Positions 55,607 to 63,884 of a stretch of DNA of 64,000 nucleotides are shown here, piece after piece. This DNA is from a virus, in the IMG/VR virus record IMGVR_UViG_3300029258_003221, positions 170,632-234,631 of that record; one strand, 5' to 3'. The translations under genes and the position numbers were made by a program. The notes below the pieces were generated by a model. That model worked only from the letters and a program-made list of their open reading frames with translations. It did no database searches and was not told the DNA's origin. Each line of letters opens with the position of its first letter. The stretch's first letter is position 1.

Positions 55607-56722
55607 TCAGGACTTCAAAGAAATTTGAACCAATTCATTTGGCGATCTGGCATTTTCCACTGGAGGAGGAACGCAATTGAATGGCTTTGGGTAAGTAAGA
55701 GGAACATTCAAATCAATTGCTCTCTGCATCGCCTTATCTGCATTTCGTTCGAAAATCTCCACATTTTTATGGTTCAAAAGAATCTCGCCAAGAGAAACAT
55801 TGCCATTCTGATCATGTGTTGGAAGCATCACCATCTTGTCCACACCCAAATCAGCGGCAGTTTCCACCATATCTGTCATCTCGGAAACATTCAACAAATT
55901 GATGTTATTCCAAATTGTAGTGATATGTCTCTCTTTGCCTCCATGTTCTTCACGAAGTTCCATATAGTTTTTGATATTTTTGATGATGTTGTTGTAAGCA
56001 TCAATTCGACGTATCTTAATGAAAGTATCTGGTGTCGCTGCATCAATTGAAAAACTGATATCTGACCAACCAACTTCTGCAAAGAATCGTTCATTTATTT
56101 TTGGAATCAACAGAGTTGCATTAGTGTTAGTTTCAAACCTGATTTGATCACGATAACGTGGAAACTCCAACCATTCAAAAACCTGAAAAACCTGATCTTT
56201 CCAAAATGGCTCAGCGATACCCAAAACACACAGGTGCTTAAGAAAAGGCATAATCGGCCTTGCTTTATCACAAAGAAAACCAGTTAAATCTTCTTGCTTA
56301 GGTTTTCGATGGTTTCTGATGCACATAATGCAAGCCGGTTTTTCATCTGATGGAATCAACCCACCGATGTTGCAATGTGAATCGGGAAGACAAATTTCAA
56401 GATATGTTGGATAAGTAAACTTCTTGTAAGCTTTGAATGGCACTGGTTCCTTTTCTCTAACAAGAAAAGGACAAACATTCCAACTCTTGCAGATTGAATG
56501 CAATTCACCTTTCATTGTAGATTCACGAATGGCCTGAGCACGAGGGCTGTTCCAAATGTCTAAAATTTCATCGTCTATCAAACTACCAAGTTGTTCCAAT
56601 TGATAGCAACACGTTGAAACATTCCCATCTGCATTCAATATGCATTTCGTAAAAGGCAACCCACAGAAAGCTTGATGCTCAACAATATCTTCATGATGTA
56701 CTGGGTTTATTTTGAAGGTCAT
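55607..56722 (-). CDS. radical SAM protein with N-terminal SPASM-like domain
   Basis: A 371-aa protein. The first 90 residues look like a SPASM/twitch domain: C20, C27, C38-C39 (ILNADGNVSTCCYQ), LDIWNSPRAQAIR, then C78 and C84. The radical SAM part follows, with C117, C131 and C134: CX13CX2C instead of the usual CX3CX2C, so the cluster loop has a 10-residue insert. The barrel continues through FSIDAATPDTFIKIR. SPASM-first order is known in twitch-type phage proteins. The same arrangement occurs in its paralogue at 57447-58520. The substrate is unknown. Confidence 0.78.
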   Translation of the reverse strand: MTFKINPVHHEDIVEHQAFCGLPFTKCILNADGNVSTCCYQLEQLGSLIDDEILDIWNSPRAQAIRESTMKGELHSICKSWNVCPFLVREKEPVPFKAYKKFTYPTYLEICLPDSHCNIGGLIPSDEKPACIMCIRNHRKPKQEDLTGFLCDKARPIMPFLKHLCVLGIAEPFWKDQVFQVFEWLEFPRYRDQIRFETNTNATLLIPKINERFFAEVGWSDISFSIDAATPDTFIKIRRIDAYNNIIKNIKNYMELREEHGGKERHITTIWNNINLLNVSEMTDMVETAADLGVDKMVMLPTHDQNGNVSLGEILLNHKNVEIFERNADKAMQRAIDLNVPLTYPKPFNCVPPPVENARSPNELVQISLKS

Positions 56723-57450
56723 ATGAACAAGGTGTCCTCAAAATAATGTGCCAAATCTGGACGATTTTCCATAACATATGAATACAACTCACGATAATTA
56801 CTGATCACTTCGCTTTGTCTTTTAGTTTGCTGTTTCACCATTGGTATCTTCAAAGCCTTGGGTTTTACTTCAAGAAAATACTGAACTTCATTGAAAATAC
56901 CTTGTGGAGATTCATCCATGTCTTCGTAAGTCACTTCCAATATCGGCACACCCTTCATCTCTTCACGTAAGTTTTGTTGCCATTCTCTGCTGCGATTCCA
57001 CGCAAACAAAAAATGCTCTGGAGTAATTTCAACAGTTGTTTTGTATTCTTGAAAACTCCAATTGTTCTCCTGATCAGCTAACAGTTGTGATGTCATTCTG
57101 TTTAACAAATTATTACGTGTGAGATGAATTACACTCCATTGTTCTTCACGCACGTGATCCCATAAACAACGCCAATCGGGTTTTCTCGCACAAACGTAAT
57201 TCAACTTAAACCCAACCGCTCTCAAGCCTTTGTTTTTTGCGTATGTAGACAGAACGTTTTTTATGTAATTGACAGGGTTACCATTGTCTTCCAAAACAGG
57301 TATTTGCTGATTGAATAAGCTCTTTTTTCTTATTGCTTTGTCGCTACCAAATATTTCTCCAAAACAAAAAATACCGGGATGAGAGTTTAAAGATGTCGCT
57401 AACATCTGATAACCCGAACGCAATTCAGCAACAATAACAAAATTTTTCAT
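56719..57450 (-). CDS. sulfotransferase-like protein (Stf0-like)
   Basis: A 243-aa protein. VAELRSGYQMLATSLNSHPG is the 5'-phosphosulfate loop of sulfotransferases (R-SG at the start of the fold) and VIHLTRNNLLNRMTSQ the 3'-phosphate site of PAPS, as in trehalose sulfotransferase Stf0. It would transfer sulfate from PAPS to a hydroxyl or amine group. It lies between two radical SAM genes, overlapping both by 4 bp, so the three are one translation unit. Confidence 0.75.
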   Translation of the reverse strand: MKNFVIVAELRSGYQMLATSLNSHPGIFCFGEIFGSDKAIRKKSLFNQQIPVLEDNGNPVNYIKNVLSTYAKNKGLRAVGFKLNYVCARKPDWRCLWDHVREEQWSVIHLTRNNLLNRMTSQLLADQENNWSFQEYKTTVEITPEHFLFAWNRSREWQQNLREEMKGVPILEVTYEDMDESPQGIFNEVQYFLEVKPKALKIPMVKQQTKRQSEVISNYRELYSYVMENRPDLAHYFEDTLFI

Positions 57451-58520
57451 AACGTAATCTGAACCAATCTATCAGTCAGTCCCATATCCAGTGGTCTTAA
57501 AAAGTTGTACGGCACACCTAGTTTTTCACACTTCTCAATGATGTCTTCCTGTGCCTTTTTGAATTTGCCGCAATTCTTTTCGTTAACGAGAATAACGTGA
57601 TTAAAACCATCTGTGGGATTAAATTCTATGTATTCTACATTAGCCTTGGCAGCGATGTTAACCATATCCAAAACCTCATGTAAATTCATGACGTTGATAT
57701 TATTGTGGATTCTAAGGAACTGCCGCTCTCTGACACGAGCTTTTGAAAAAGCATAAAGGTGTTCCAACACAGTGTCAAAAACAGGAAGAATGCGAATCCC
57801 TTGATATGTTTCAGGGCTGGCTGCATCTATTGAAAAATTGGTGATAGAATATGGAGCACGTTTCAACCACTCTTCTCTTCTTTTTTTATTGAGGGGTATT
57901 CCATTGGTCGTTGTGCTCATTGTGATGCCATCAGAATATTTGTCATATTCAATTGCATCCATCATTTCGAAAATCATATCTTTCCAAAATGGCTCAGCAA
58001 TTCCTTGTATGTGTATTTGGTGTAAATTTGGAACAATGTGTTTAATTCGTTCCATCACTTCCATGATCCGATTTTCTTCGGGCTGGAACAAAGGGTTAGC
58101 ACGCTCGCACATTACACATGCTGGATGTTCTTCATTTGGATTTTGAAGCCCAACATTACAGTGTGTATTTGGAAGATCCACTTCAAGAAAATTTGGATAT
58201 TCATTGTACGTTATATTTTCTTTCGGATAAGGCAACTTCATCTTAGTGAACGGACAACCGGGAACCTGACAAAGAGAATGCAATTCTCCTTCCAGCGTTT
58301 TCTCCCTTATTTCTTCCGCTAAATCACCAAACCAAATTTCATCAAATGGTTGATCAAATACATTTCCAATATAAGGCGATTGAGGCGCATTGTTTGTTTT
58401 CAAATGCACTAAACCAGCATCAACACTGGGAGGACGCTGAAAACAACAAAAGGCCACATTGCCTTCGGCTGTGACTCTTGCACGATTAAACGGATATGGG
58501 CAGTAAGCTTCTACATACAT
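57447..58520 (-). CDS. radical SAM protein, paralogue with N-terminal SPASM-like domain
   Basis: A 357-aa relative of the protein at 55607-56722. C7, C25-C26, C84 and C89 form the N-terminal SPASM-like part (YCPYPFNRARVTAEGNVAFC, EIWFGDLAEEI). The radical SAM cluster Cys are C121, C135 and C138, again CX13CX2C (THCNVGLQNP ... PACVMC). FSIDAASPETYQGIR is the typical barrel strand. The two copies differ enough for different substrates or for a heterodimer. Confidence 0.78.
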   Translation of the reverse strand: MYVEAYCPYPFNRARVTAEGNVAFCCFQRPPSVDAGLVHLKTNNAPQSPYIGNVFDQPFDEIWFGDLAEEIREKTLEGELHSLCQVPGCPFTKMKLPYPKENITYNEYPNFLEVDLPNTHCNVGLQNPNEEHPACVMCERANPLFQPEENRIMEVMERIKHIVPNLHQIHIQGIAEPFWKDMIFEMMDAIEYDKYSDGITMSTTTNGIPLNKKRREEWLKRAPYSITNFSIDAASPETYQGIRILPVFDTVLEHLYAFSKARVRERQFLRIHNNINVMNLHEVLDMVNIAAKANVEYIEFNPTDGFNHVILVNEKNCGKFKKAQEDIIEKCEKLGVPYNFLRPLDMGLTDRLVQITL

Positions 58521-58542
58521 GCTTTAATATAGATATCCATAT

Positions 58543-58911
58543 TCAAAACTGAACTTCTTCTTTGGGCACTTCCAAGCCACAATATGGACAATGCTTCCAA
58601 TCCAATTCAATTTCCCCTTCGCAGCCTGAACAAGTCGGGTCGGCATCATCGTGCCAATGATCTTTTCGATGATAGAATATCTGGAGCAAAATAATTAAAA
58701 CTGGAACAAAAGAGGCAACTTGCTTCACGATAAAAAGAGTTGATGAATCATGCCAAGCTCTGATAAACAACAGAGAAAACCCAATCAAAAGAAAGATGTG
58801 GTATGTTATGGAAAGGTCACGAACTTCTCGATGTACGTGAATCTTCCAAACCTGCATGAAATAACCACCTGACAAAAATAATATTGCTAACCAAGGTAAG
58901 TATTCCCACAT
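58543..58911 (-). CDS. PQ-loop (SemiSWEET-like) membrane protein with zinc ribbon
   Basis: Start MWEYLPWLAILFLSG (58911), after a strong AGGAGG. Three membrane helices; GGYFMQVWKIHVHREVRDLS resembles the PQ-loop of SemiSWEET/MtN3 carriers. The C-terminus adds CSGCEGEIELDWKHCPYCG, a zinc ribbon not normally found in this family. A dimer could transport a small solute, perhaps a sugar. Confidence 0.65.
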   Translation of the reverse strand: MWEYLPWLAILFLSGGYFMQVWKIHVHREVRDLSITYHIFLLIGFSLLFIRAWHDSSTLFIVKQVASFVPVLIILLQIFYHRKDHWHDDADPTCSGCEGEIELDWKHCPYCGLEVPKEEVQF

Positions 58912-58925
58912 CTTATCCTCCTGAA

Positions 58926-59687
58926 TCATTCTCGCATGTTTTGCAAGAAGTCTTTATCTAAATCTATATGCTTCATTTTATCCACGCATATGTAACGAGT
59001 GTAATATTTCTTGTCTTCTGGAAGACAATCATCTGGCATCACTTCGCCATTGGTTGCATCAACATAACAATCAAAATCAACGTGATAATGACCAAAGAAA
59101 TGAATTTTAGGACGATGAAACGCAGCCATTACCTGTAGCAATTGAGCTGTTTTGGTTTTAATTACTGAATTAGAAAAGCCGAAATTAAATGCTATTCTGG
59201 GATTCGTCACATAAGGCACGACATTCAAAGGAGCATCATGTGAGATAACAAAATCAGGTTTGACTTCTTTGTAAAGCTTTAAAGCTTCCTCTCCCTGCTC
59301 TACAGTCAATTCTTCTTCTTCCCACCAATCAACACCAAGACTACGATTTACTTTATCTATGCTAAATGCACCTCGAATAAAAAACACATCACCAAATTCA
59401 GGGATTGTATGAACTCCAAAATCCCCCAAGAAATGAGGATAGTTTCCCATGATAGCATAGTTATCATGGTTGCCAGCTAACACTTTATGGTGCTGTGGAT
59501 CAAGTTCATCCAAAACATTATACATAAAACCCAAATCACCTATCTGAATGGTGTATTCGGGTTCGGATAAACCACTGGGGCTATGTCCTTTTGTTAATCT
59601 TCTATACCACTTATGATAGCCATGAATATCCCCGACGATGCGGAGAAAAGAAGTCTTATCATGGCTGAGAGTTCGATTGATTGTCAT
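58926..59687 (-). CDS. metallophosphoesterase
   Basis: A 253-aa calcineurin-type enzyme: VGDIHGYHK (DxH), IQIGDLGF (GD), AGNHDNY (GNHD), ISHDAP and FFGHYHVDF (GHxH). The layout resembles symmetrical nucleotide phosphatases or PrpA/PrpE-type phosphatases. Its start overlaps nothing upstream except 4 bp. Second phosphoesterase of the window after 50331-50957. Confidence 0.85.
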   Translation of the reverse strand: MTINRTLSHDKTSFLRIVGDIHGYHKWYRRLTKGHSPSGLSEPEYTIQIGDLGFMYNVLDELDPQHHKVLAGNHDNYAIMGNYPHFLGDFGVHTIPEFGDVFFIRGAFSIDKVNRSLGVDWWEEEELTVEQGEEALKLYKEVKPDFVISHDAPLNVVPYVTNPRIAFNFGFSNSVIKTKTAQLLQVMAAFHRPKIHFFGHYHVDFDCYVDATNGEVMPDDCLPEDKKYYTRYICVDKMKHIDLDKDFLQNMRE

Positions 59688-59977
59688 TTTTTCCTTTTCA
59701 CAGTTCTCTGTGTTGCCTTTCTTTTCTTCTTAGTTGGTTTTTCTTCTGGTTCATCAATTTTAGCATCTTCTAATGGTTTGAGTCTATACGGATCGCTTAG
59801 ACCATTTTCACGATCAATAATATGAACCATACGTTTCTTTCCATGTTGTTCAAACATTTCATCTGCTTTAGATTTTGCCTCGGCCAGCTTCTCTGTTTCA
59901 AATTCATACGTTGAACAACACAAATCATCCAATTTCTGTAAACAGACAACGTATCGAGGCCCATCCTGAGTAGCCAT
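59684..59977 (-). CDS. hypothetical protein with basic tail, 97 aa
   Basis: Start MATQDGPRYVVCLQKL (59977, GGAGG upstream). An alpha/beta domain (TEKLAEAKSKADEMFEQHGK; MVHIIDREN) is followed by a Lys/Arg-rich tail (KPTKKKRKATQRTVKRKK) that could contact nucleic acid. ATGA overlap with the phosphoesterase gene. Confidence 0.65.
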   Translation of the reverse strand: MATQDGPRYVVCLQKLDDLCCSTYEFETEKLAEAKSKADEMFEQHGKKRMVHIIDRENGLSDPYRLKPLEDAKIDEPEEKPTKKKRKATQRTVKRKK

Positions 59978-59984
59978 GATTCCT

Positions 59985-60016
59985 CCAAAAGAAAAGCCGC
60001 CCAATGGACGGCTTTT
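59985..60016 (-). terminator. intrinsic terminator after clpX
   Basis: On the minus strand AAAAGCCGTCC-ATTG-GGCGGCTTTT with a U-rich end (TTTTCTTTTGG). It lies between clpX and the gene at 59977. Confidence 0.85.
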
Positions 60017-60032
60017 AGCGTCAATTGACAGT

Positions 60033-61295
60033 TTAAGCAGCCTTGGTTTTCTTGAGCAACGGTTTGTCACCCTTCACATGAGCAGCAGTGACACGTAAAG
60101 TTTTATCACCTGTGTACTCAGGAAGTTCAAACAGCCAATCGTTCATTAGTCCTTCAATGACAGACCTGAGTGCTCTTGCACCAGTTCCCTTTTCTTTGGC
60201 AACTCGTGCAATTTCCTCAAGAGCACCATCTGTAAAACTCAAATCAGCACCTTCATAAGCAAATCGCTTTCGATATTGCTTGATCAATGCATTCTTGGGT
60301 TCTGTCATGACTCTAATTAAATCAGCTTCAGACATTTCCTGCAAAGATGTGATCACAGGAAGTCGTCCGATTAGCTCGGGGATCAAACCGAACTTCTCAA
60401 GATCTTCTGGCTCAACTTGCGACATCAAACCAGTAATCTCTTCCTTTTCTGTCTTTGCCTCCTGATTGAAGCCAATGTTCCCACCGCCAACTCGGCGTTG
60501 GATAATTTCTGGAAGATGAACGAATGATCCACCACATATAAACAGCACATTCGATGTATCAAACTGAATGTATTGCTGCTCTGGATGCTTTCGCCCACCT
60601 TGAGGAGGCACATTGGCTACAGTTCCCTCAATGATCTTAAGCAAAGACTGCTGCACGCCTTCTCCGCTCACATCACGTGTGATGGAAACGTTATTATGTG
60701 TACTTCCAATCTTATCGATCTCATCGATAAAAATGATCCCTCGTTGGGCTTTATCGATATCGAAATCGCAAGCATGAAGAAGTTTGAGAAGAAGGTTTTC
60801 AACATCTTCTCCGACATAACCTGCTTCGGTTAATGTCGTTGAATCACCAATCGCAAGAGGAACATCCAGAAACTCTGACAATGTCTTTGCCAATAGTGTC
60901 TTTCCTGTTCCTGTTGGACCCATGAGAAGCACATTGGATTTTTCAATCTCAACATCTCGCAGTTCTTTGTCGGTAATTGTATTCGAATCAAGGTCTCGCA
61001 ACCTTCTGAAGTGGCTTGTTACAGCCACGGAAAGAACACGCTTAGCGTCTTCCTGACCGACAACGTACTGACTGAGGTGATCGTATACTTCTTTGGGCGT
61101 TGGAACGGTGAGAAGTCGGTTTCGAGCAACTGCTCTCTTCCTTAACTCTTCATTCAACACTTCTTCACACTGCTCAACACAATCTGCGCAAATGTGCACA
61201 GATTTCTCTTTTGCAACCTTTGTGCCAAAAATCCCCTCGATCATTGGCTCGTTGGGTTTGCCACAAAAATTGCAATGTTTTACTCGACTTGACAT
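60033..61295 (-). CDS. clpX: ClpX, ATP-dependent unfoldase
   Basis: A full-length 420-aa ClpX. The N-terminal zinc-binding domain has C8, C11, C36 and C39. Walker A is GPTGTGKT (126-133), the pore loop GYVG (159-162), Walker B IIFIDEID (187-194), the RKH loop 235-237, and the IGF loop that docks ClpP 274-276. All parts needed to recruit and feed a ClpP are kept, so the phage could use host ClpP with its own recognition, for example to remove host regulators. No clpP is in view. It has its own promoter and terminator. Confidence 0.95.
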   Translation of the reverse strand: MSSRVKHCNFCGKPNEPMIEGIFGTKVAKEKSVHICADCVEQCEEVLNEELRKRAVARNRLLTVPTPKEVYDHLSQYVVGQEDAKRVLSVAVTSHFRRLRDLDSNTITDKELRDVEIEKSNVLLMGPTGTGKTLLAKTLSEFLDVPLAIGDSTTLTEAGYVGEDVENLLLKLLHACDFDIDKAQRGIIFIDEIDKIGSTHNNVSITRDVSGEGVQQSLLKIIEGTVANVPPQGGRKHPEQQYIQFDTSNVLFICGGSFVHLPEIIQRRVGGGNIGFNQEAKTEKEEITGLMSQVEPEDLEKFGLIPELIGRLPVITSLQEMSEADLIRVMTEPKNALIKQYRKRFAYEGADLSFTDGALEEIARVAKEKGTGARALRSVIEGLMNDWLFELPEYTGDKTLRVTAAHVKGDKPLLKKTKAA

Positions 61296-61329
61296 GTAAC
61301 CTCCTTTTGGGAAACCCCTGTATGCCTAC

Positions 61330-61358
61330 ATTTTACGTCAAAAATGGGTCTCTGTAAA
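61330..61358 (-). promoter_or_regulatory. promoter of clpX, GCTTTACA / TAAAAT variant
   Basis: TTTACA (61353-61358) and TAAAAT (61330-61335), 17 bp apart on the minus strand, CG beside the -10. Leader of about 28 nt with AAAAGGAGG before the ATG. Confidence 0.8.
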
Positions 61359-61377
61359 GCAGATTCTAAAATCCGAA

Positions 61378-62130
61378 TTAATCAAATTTTTTGTTGTGTT
61401 TATCGATTTTAGCTTGGAGGCTCTCCAGTGTATCTACGGAATTCGATAGAAGATTGACATTTTCGTTCTTCTCTTCGGCCTTTTTCACAGCTTCCAGTTC
61501 ACTTTGTCCAGCTAATGCAATGAAAATTGAAATCGCAATGAGCATCACATGGCCCATCATGAAACCAAAACCGGCAAGCAACACACAGCAAACCTGACCA
61601 ATTCGTGTTGCGTACAGAGTGGCTTTCAAACGAGGCAACTTAAACTGCAATGTTGCCCTCAACAATCTACCTCCATCCATGGGAAATATTGGAAGAAGAT
61701 TAAAGAACAAGATAACGATATTTACTGCTGCAATTTTGACCCAAATGGGTTCTGGTATAAATGGTATCGTTAAAAAAGAGAAAAATGGAATCAACAACAC
61801 GTTAACCAATGGACCCGCCGCAGAAACAACCAACTCCTCTTTTGGAACTGGTTGAAATTCCATGTAAGCTGCTCCCCCAATGGGGTAAAGGTAAATATGA
61901 TGAACTTTCCAGTGATAGTATTGAGCAGCTATACAATGGCCAAATTCATGAAGAATGACAATTAAGAACACGCCCAACAAAATGACTGAATTACTGGAAC
62001 TACTTTTCAAATCCACGAACAACAACAACCCAAAGAAGATGGTCCAGCTCCAATGCAAATAAACCGGAACTTTAAACCACTTCCCAAGAGGGATGGTAAG
62101 GTAATCAAAAATGTTCTTTTTAACTTCCAT
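61378..62130 (-). CDS. site-2 protease family (M50) intramembrane peptidase
   Basis: A 250-aa membrane protein of about six helices. HEFGH (61-65) and LLPIFPMDGGRL (Asp152) are the zinc ligands of S2P enzymes, and AAGPLVN (104-110) is the conserved central motif. No PDZ or CBS domain is present; the C-terminal tail is a short helical cytosolic part. S2Ps cut membrane-bound anti-sigma factors, which would fit control of host or phage transcription. Confidence 0.88.
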   Translation of the reverse strand: MEVKKNIFDYLTIPLGKWFKVPVYLHWSWTIFFGLLLFVDLKSSSSNSVILLGVFLIVILHEFGHCIAAQYYHWKVHHIYLYPIGGAAYMEFQPVPKEELVVSAAGPLVNVLLIPFFSFLTIPFIPEPIWVKIAAVNIVILFFNLLPIFPMDGGRLLRATLQFKLPRLKATLYATRIGQVCCVLLAGFGFMMGHVMLIAISIFIALAGQSELEAVKKAEEKNENVNLLSNSVDTLESLQAKIDKHNKKFD

Positions 62131-63112
62131 GTCTCACTCTTCCTTTTTCGAGATAATCTTTCCATCTGACCTGCATGTATTGATGGTTGAGATCAAACGT
62201 CTTCTTGACATCGATCTCACCTTCCTGTGAAACCTGCTTAATTGTCTTGTTGCCATAATGATGAACCAAAGGTGCGTGCAGGGCATACACTTTCAATCCA
62301 GCTTCTTTGAGCCTCAGACTCAAATCAGCATCCTCACAATATGCAAAAGTCAATTGCTTATTGAATAGACCATGCTCTTCGTAAGTGTCTCTGCTGAGAC
62401 AAAGACACCAACCCATGATGTAATCAACATCATAACCAAAACCAGAATCTACTCCCAATCCTGTTTCATTCAACATTCCGCCAAGCTGGCCCACAACTCC
62501 TACGTCTTCGTGTGTTTGAAGGAAAGCAATCATTGCCGAATCCCAACCTTCAAACACAACAGTGTCGCTGTTGAGAAGAATGATATAATCTCCATCTCCC
62601 CAACCAGCCAATTCATTGTTCGGCTTTATGAAGCCAATATTTTTCTCACTTCGCAACAGCTCGATTTCACCACTGACACTCAATTGTTCAAGATACTCAC
62701 GTGTAGGGGTGTCTGAACCGTTGTCCCAAACAAACAAACGATACTCAACAGTGTGTTCTTTGATGGACTTCAAACAATTTTGAACATATTCCAGTTGATC
62801 TTTGACAACAACAATGATGTCTTTAGTTGCAACATTATTATCCATCCACTCTGCTGTCAGGTCTAATTCTTCTCTAATTTGGCGTCCGTACAGAGCATAA
62901 GTGTTTTGTCTGGTTATTTCAGGCGATTCCGCAGCATTATCTTTCCACAAAGCTGTCCCGCACTCTTCACTACAAACTAATTTGTTGAGGACTTTATCTT
63001 TCCAACGTGTAAAACTTTGGCAATGATCACAAGCTCCCAAATCGCCTCTGACCATTACCGTATGACCAAAATCATGTGAACCTCCATCGGGATATCTCTG
63101 TTCAAACTTCAT
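62120..63112 (-). CDS. family 2 glycosyltransferase
   Basis: A 330-aa protein. The N-terminal 60 residues carry CDHCQSFTRW and VCSEECG, a small zinc finger. A GT-A domain then starts at DIIVVVKDQLEYVQNCLKSI, with YIILLNSDTVVFEGW (the DxD site) and a later Glu-Asp acceptor region (YCEDADLSLRL). It would use a nucleotide sugar and a metal to add a sugar to a protein, lipid or DNA base. The start overlaps nothing; its end overlaps the S2P gene by 11 bp. Confidence 0.85.
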   Translation of the reverse strand: MKFEQRYPDGGSHDFGHTVMVRGDLGACDHCQSFTRWKDKVLNKLVCSEECGTALWKDNAAESPEITRQNTYALYGRQIREELDLTAEWMDNNVATKDIIVVVKDQLEYVQNCLKSIKEHTVEYRLFVWDNGSDTPTREYLEQLSVSGEIELLRSEKNIGFIKPNNELAGWGDGDYIILLNSDTVVFEGWDSAMIAFLQTHEDVGVVGQLGGMLNETGLGVDSGFGYDVDYIMGWCLCLSRDTYEEHGLFNKQLTFAYCEDADLSLRLKEAGLKVYALHAPLVHHYGNKTIKQVSQEGEIDVKKTFDLNHQYMQVRWKDYLEKGRVRHGS

Positions 63113-63884
63113 TGTTCCTCCAACTAAACCACTTTCCTTTTCCCTTACGCTGTTCTCTCACCTTTTTGAATTCTTCAAGTGGATCAATGTTTGGGTCGAT
63201 TTCCTCTTCTATTGTCTTATCGAAAGCATTTGTGATGGCAGAAAAACAAGCCATAAAAATAGCCAAGCCAACAACCATAAAGCCCATCACAATCAAACGA
63301 CCACCAACTGTAGCTGGAGAATGATCTCCATACCCAACAGTCGTTGCTGTTGTTTCCAAGAAGTAAAGCACAGTGAATAAATCACGAAACTCTTCCTGAT
63401 GTGGTCCTTCCACTTCATAAAGAGCAAACATGGTAAACATCACGACAATAAAAGTAGTGAACAACAGAGGCTTTAAATTAAACCACGATCTGTAAAACCC
63501 GAGAGCCATCAATTGAAGTGATCGGCTGTAACGGAAGAACTTGAGCATTCTCAGACATCTGAGTGTACGCACTAAGTGCAAAGAGCTTTGTGATGCAAGA
63601 AAGAATCCTGCCCAGAATGGCACAATAGATATCAGATCAATGATTCCAAAAGCAGAAAGCGGGTATTCAAGAAATTTCCCGCTTTTCTTCCATCGTAAAA
63701 CATATTCAATAGTCATTACACCTGCGACAAATCGCTCTGACCAAAGAAAAAACCAGTGTGATTCATGACTTGTTTCAGCACCGGCGTGTATTTCCAAGAA
63801 AAGCATGATGACTGAATACCAAACCAATGGCTTAGTCACTAATGCGATGTAATCAATAACCTTATCTCTTTTAGAAGTAGTCAT
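63102..63884 (-). CDS. voltage-gated potassium channel
   Basis: A 260-aa six-helix channel subunit. S4 carries regularly spaced charges (R106, R109, R112, K115, R118 in LVRTLRCLRMLKFFRYSRS), the mark of a voltage sensor. The selectivity filter is TTVGYGD (181-187) between S5 and S6. It should form K+-selective tetramers in the cell membrane. The cytosolic tail is short and basic. Genuine Kv channels are unusual in phages, though algal viruses carry smaller K+ channels. Confidence 0.92.
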   Translation of the reverse strand: MTTSKRDKVIDYIALVTKPLVWYSVIMLFLEIHAGAETSHESHWFFLWSERFVAGVMTIEYVLRWKKSGKFLEYPLSAFGIIDLISIVPFWAGFFLASQSSLHLVRTLRCLRMLKFFRYSRSLQLMALGFYRSWFNLKPLLFTTFIVVMFTMFALYEVEGPHQEEFRDLFTVLYFLETTATTVGYGDHSPATVGGRLIVMGFMVVGLAIFMACFSAITNAFDKTIEEEIDPNIDPLEEFKKVREQRKGKGKWFSWRNNEV

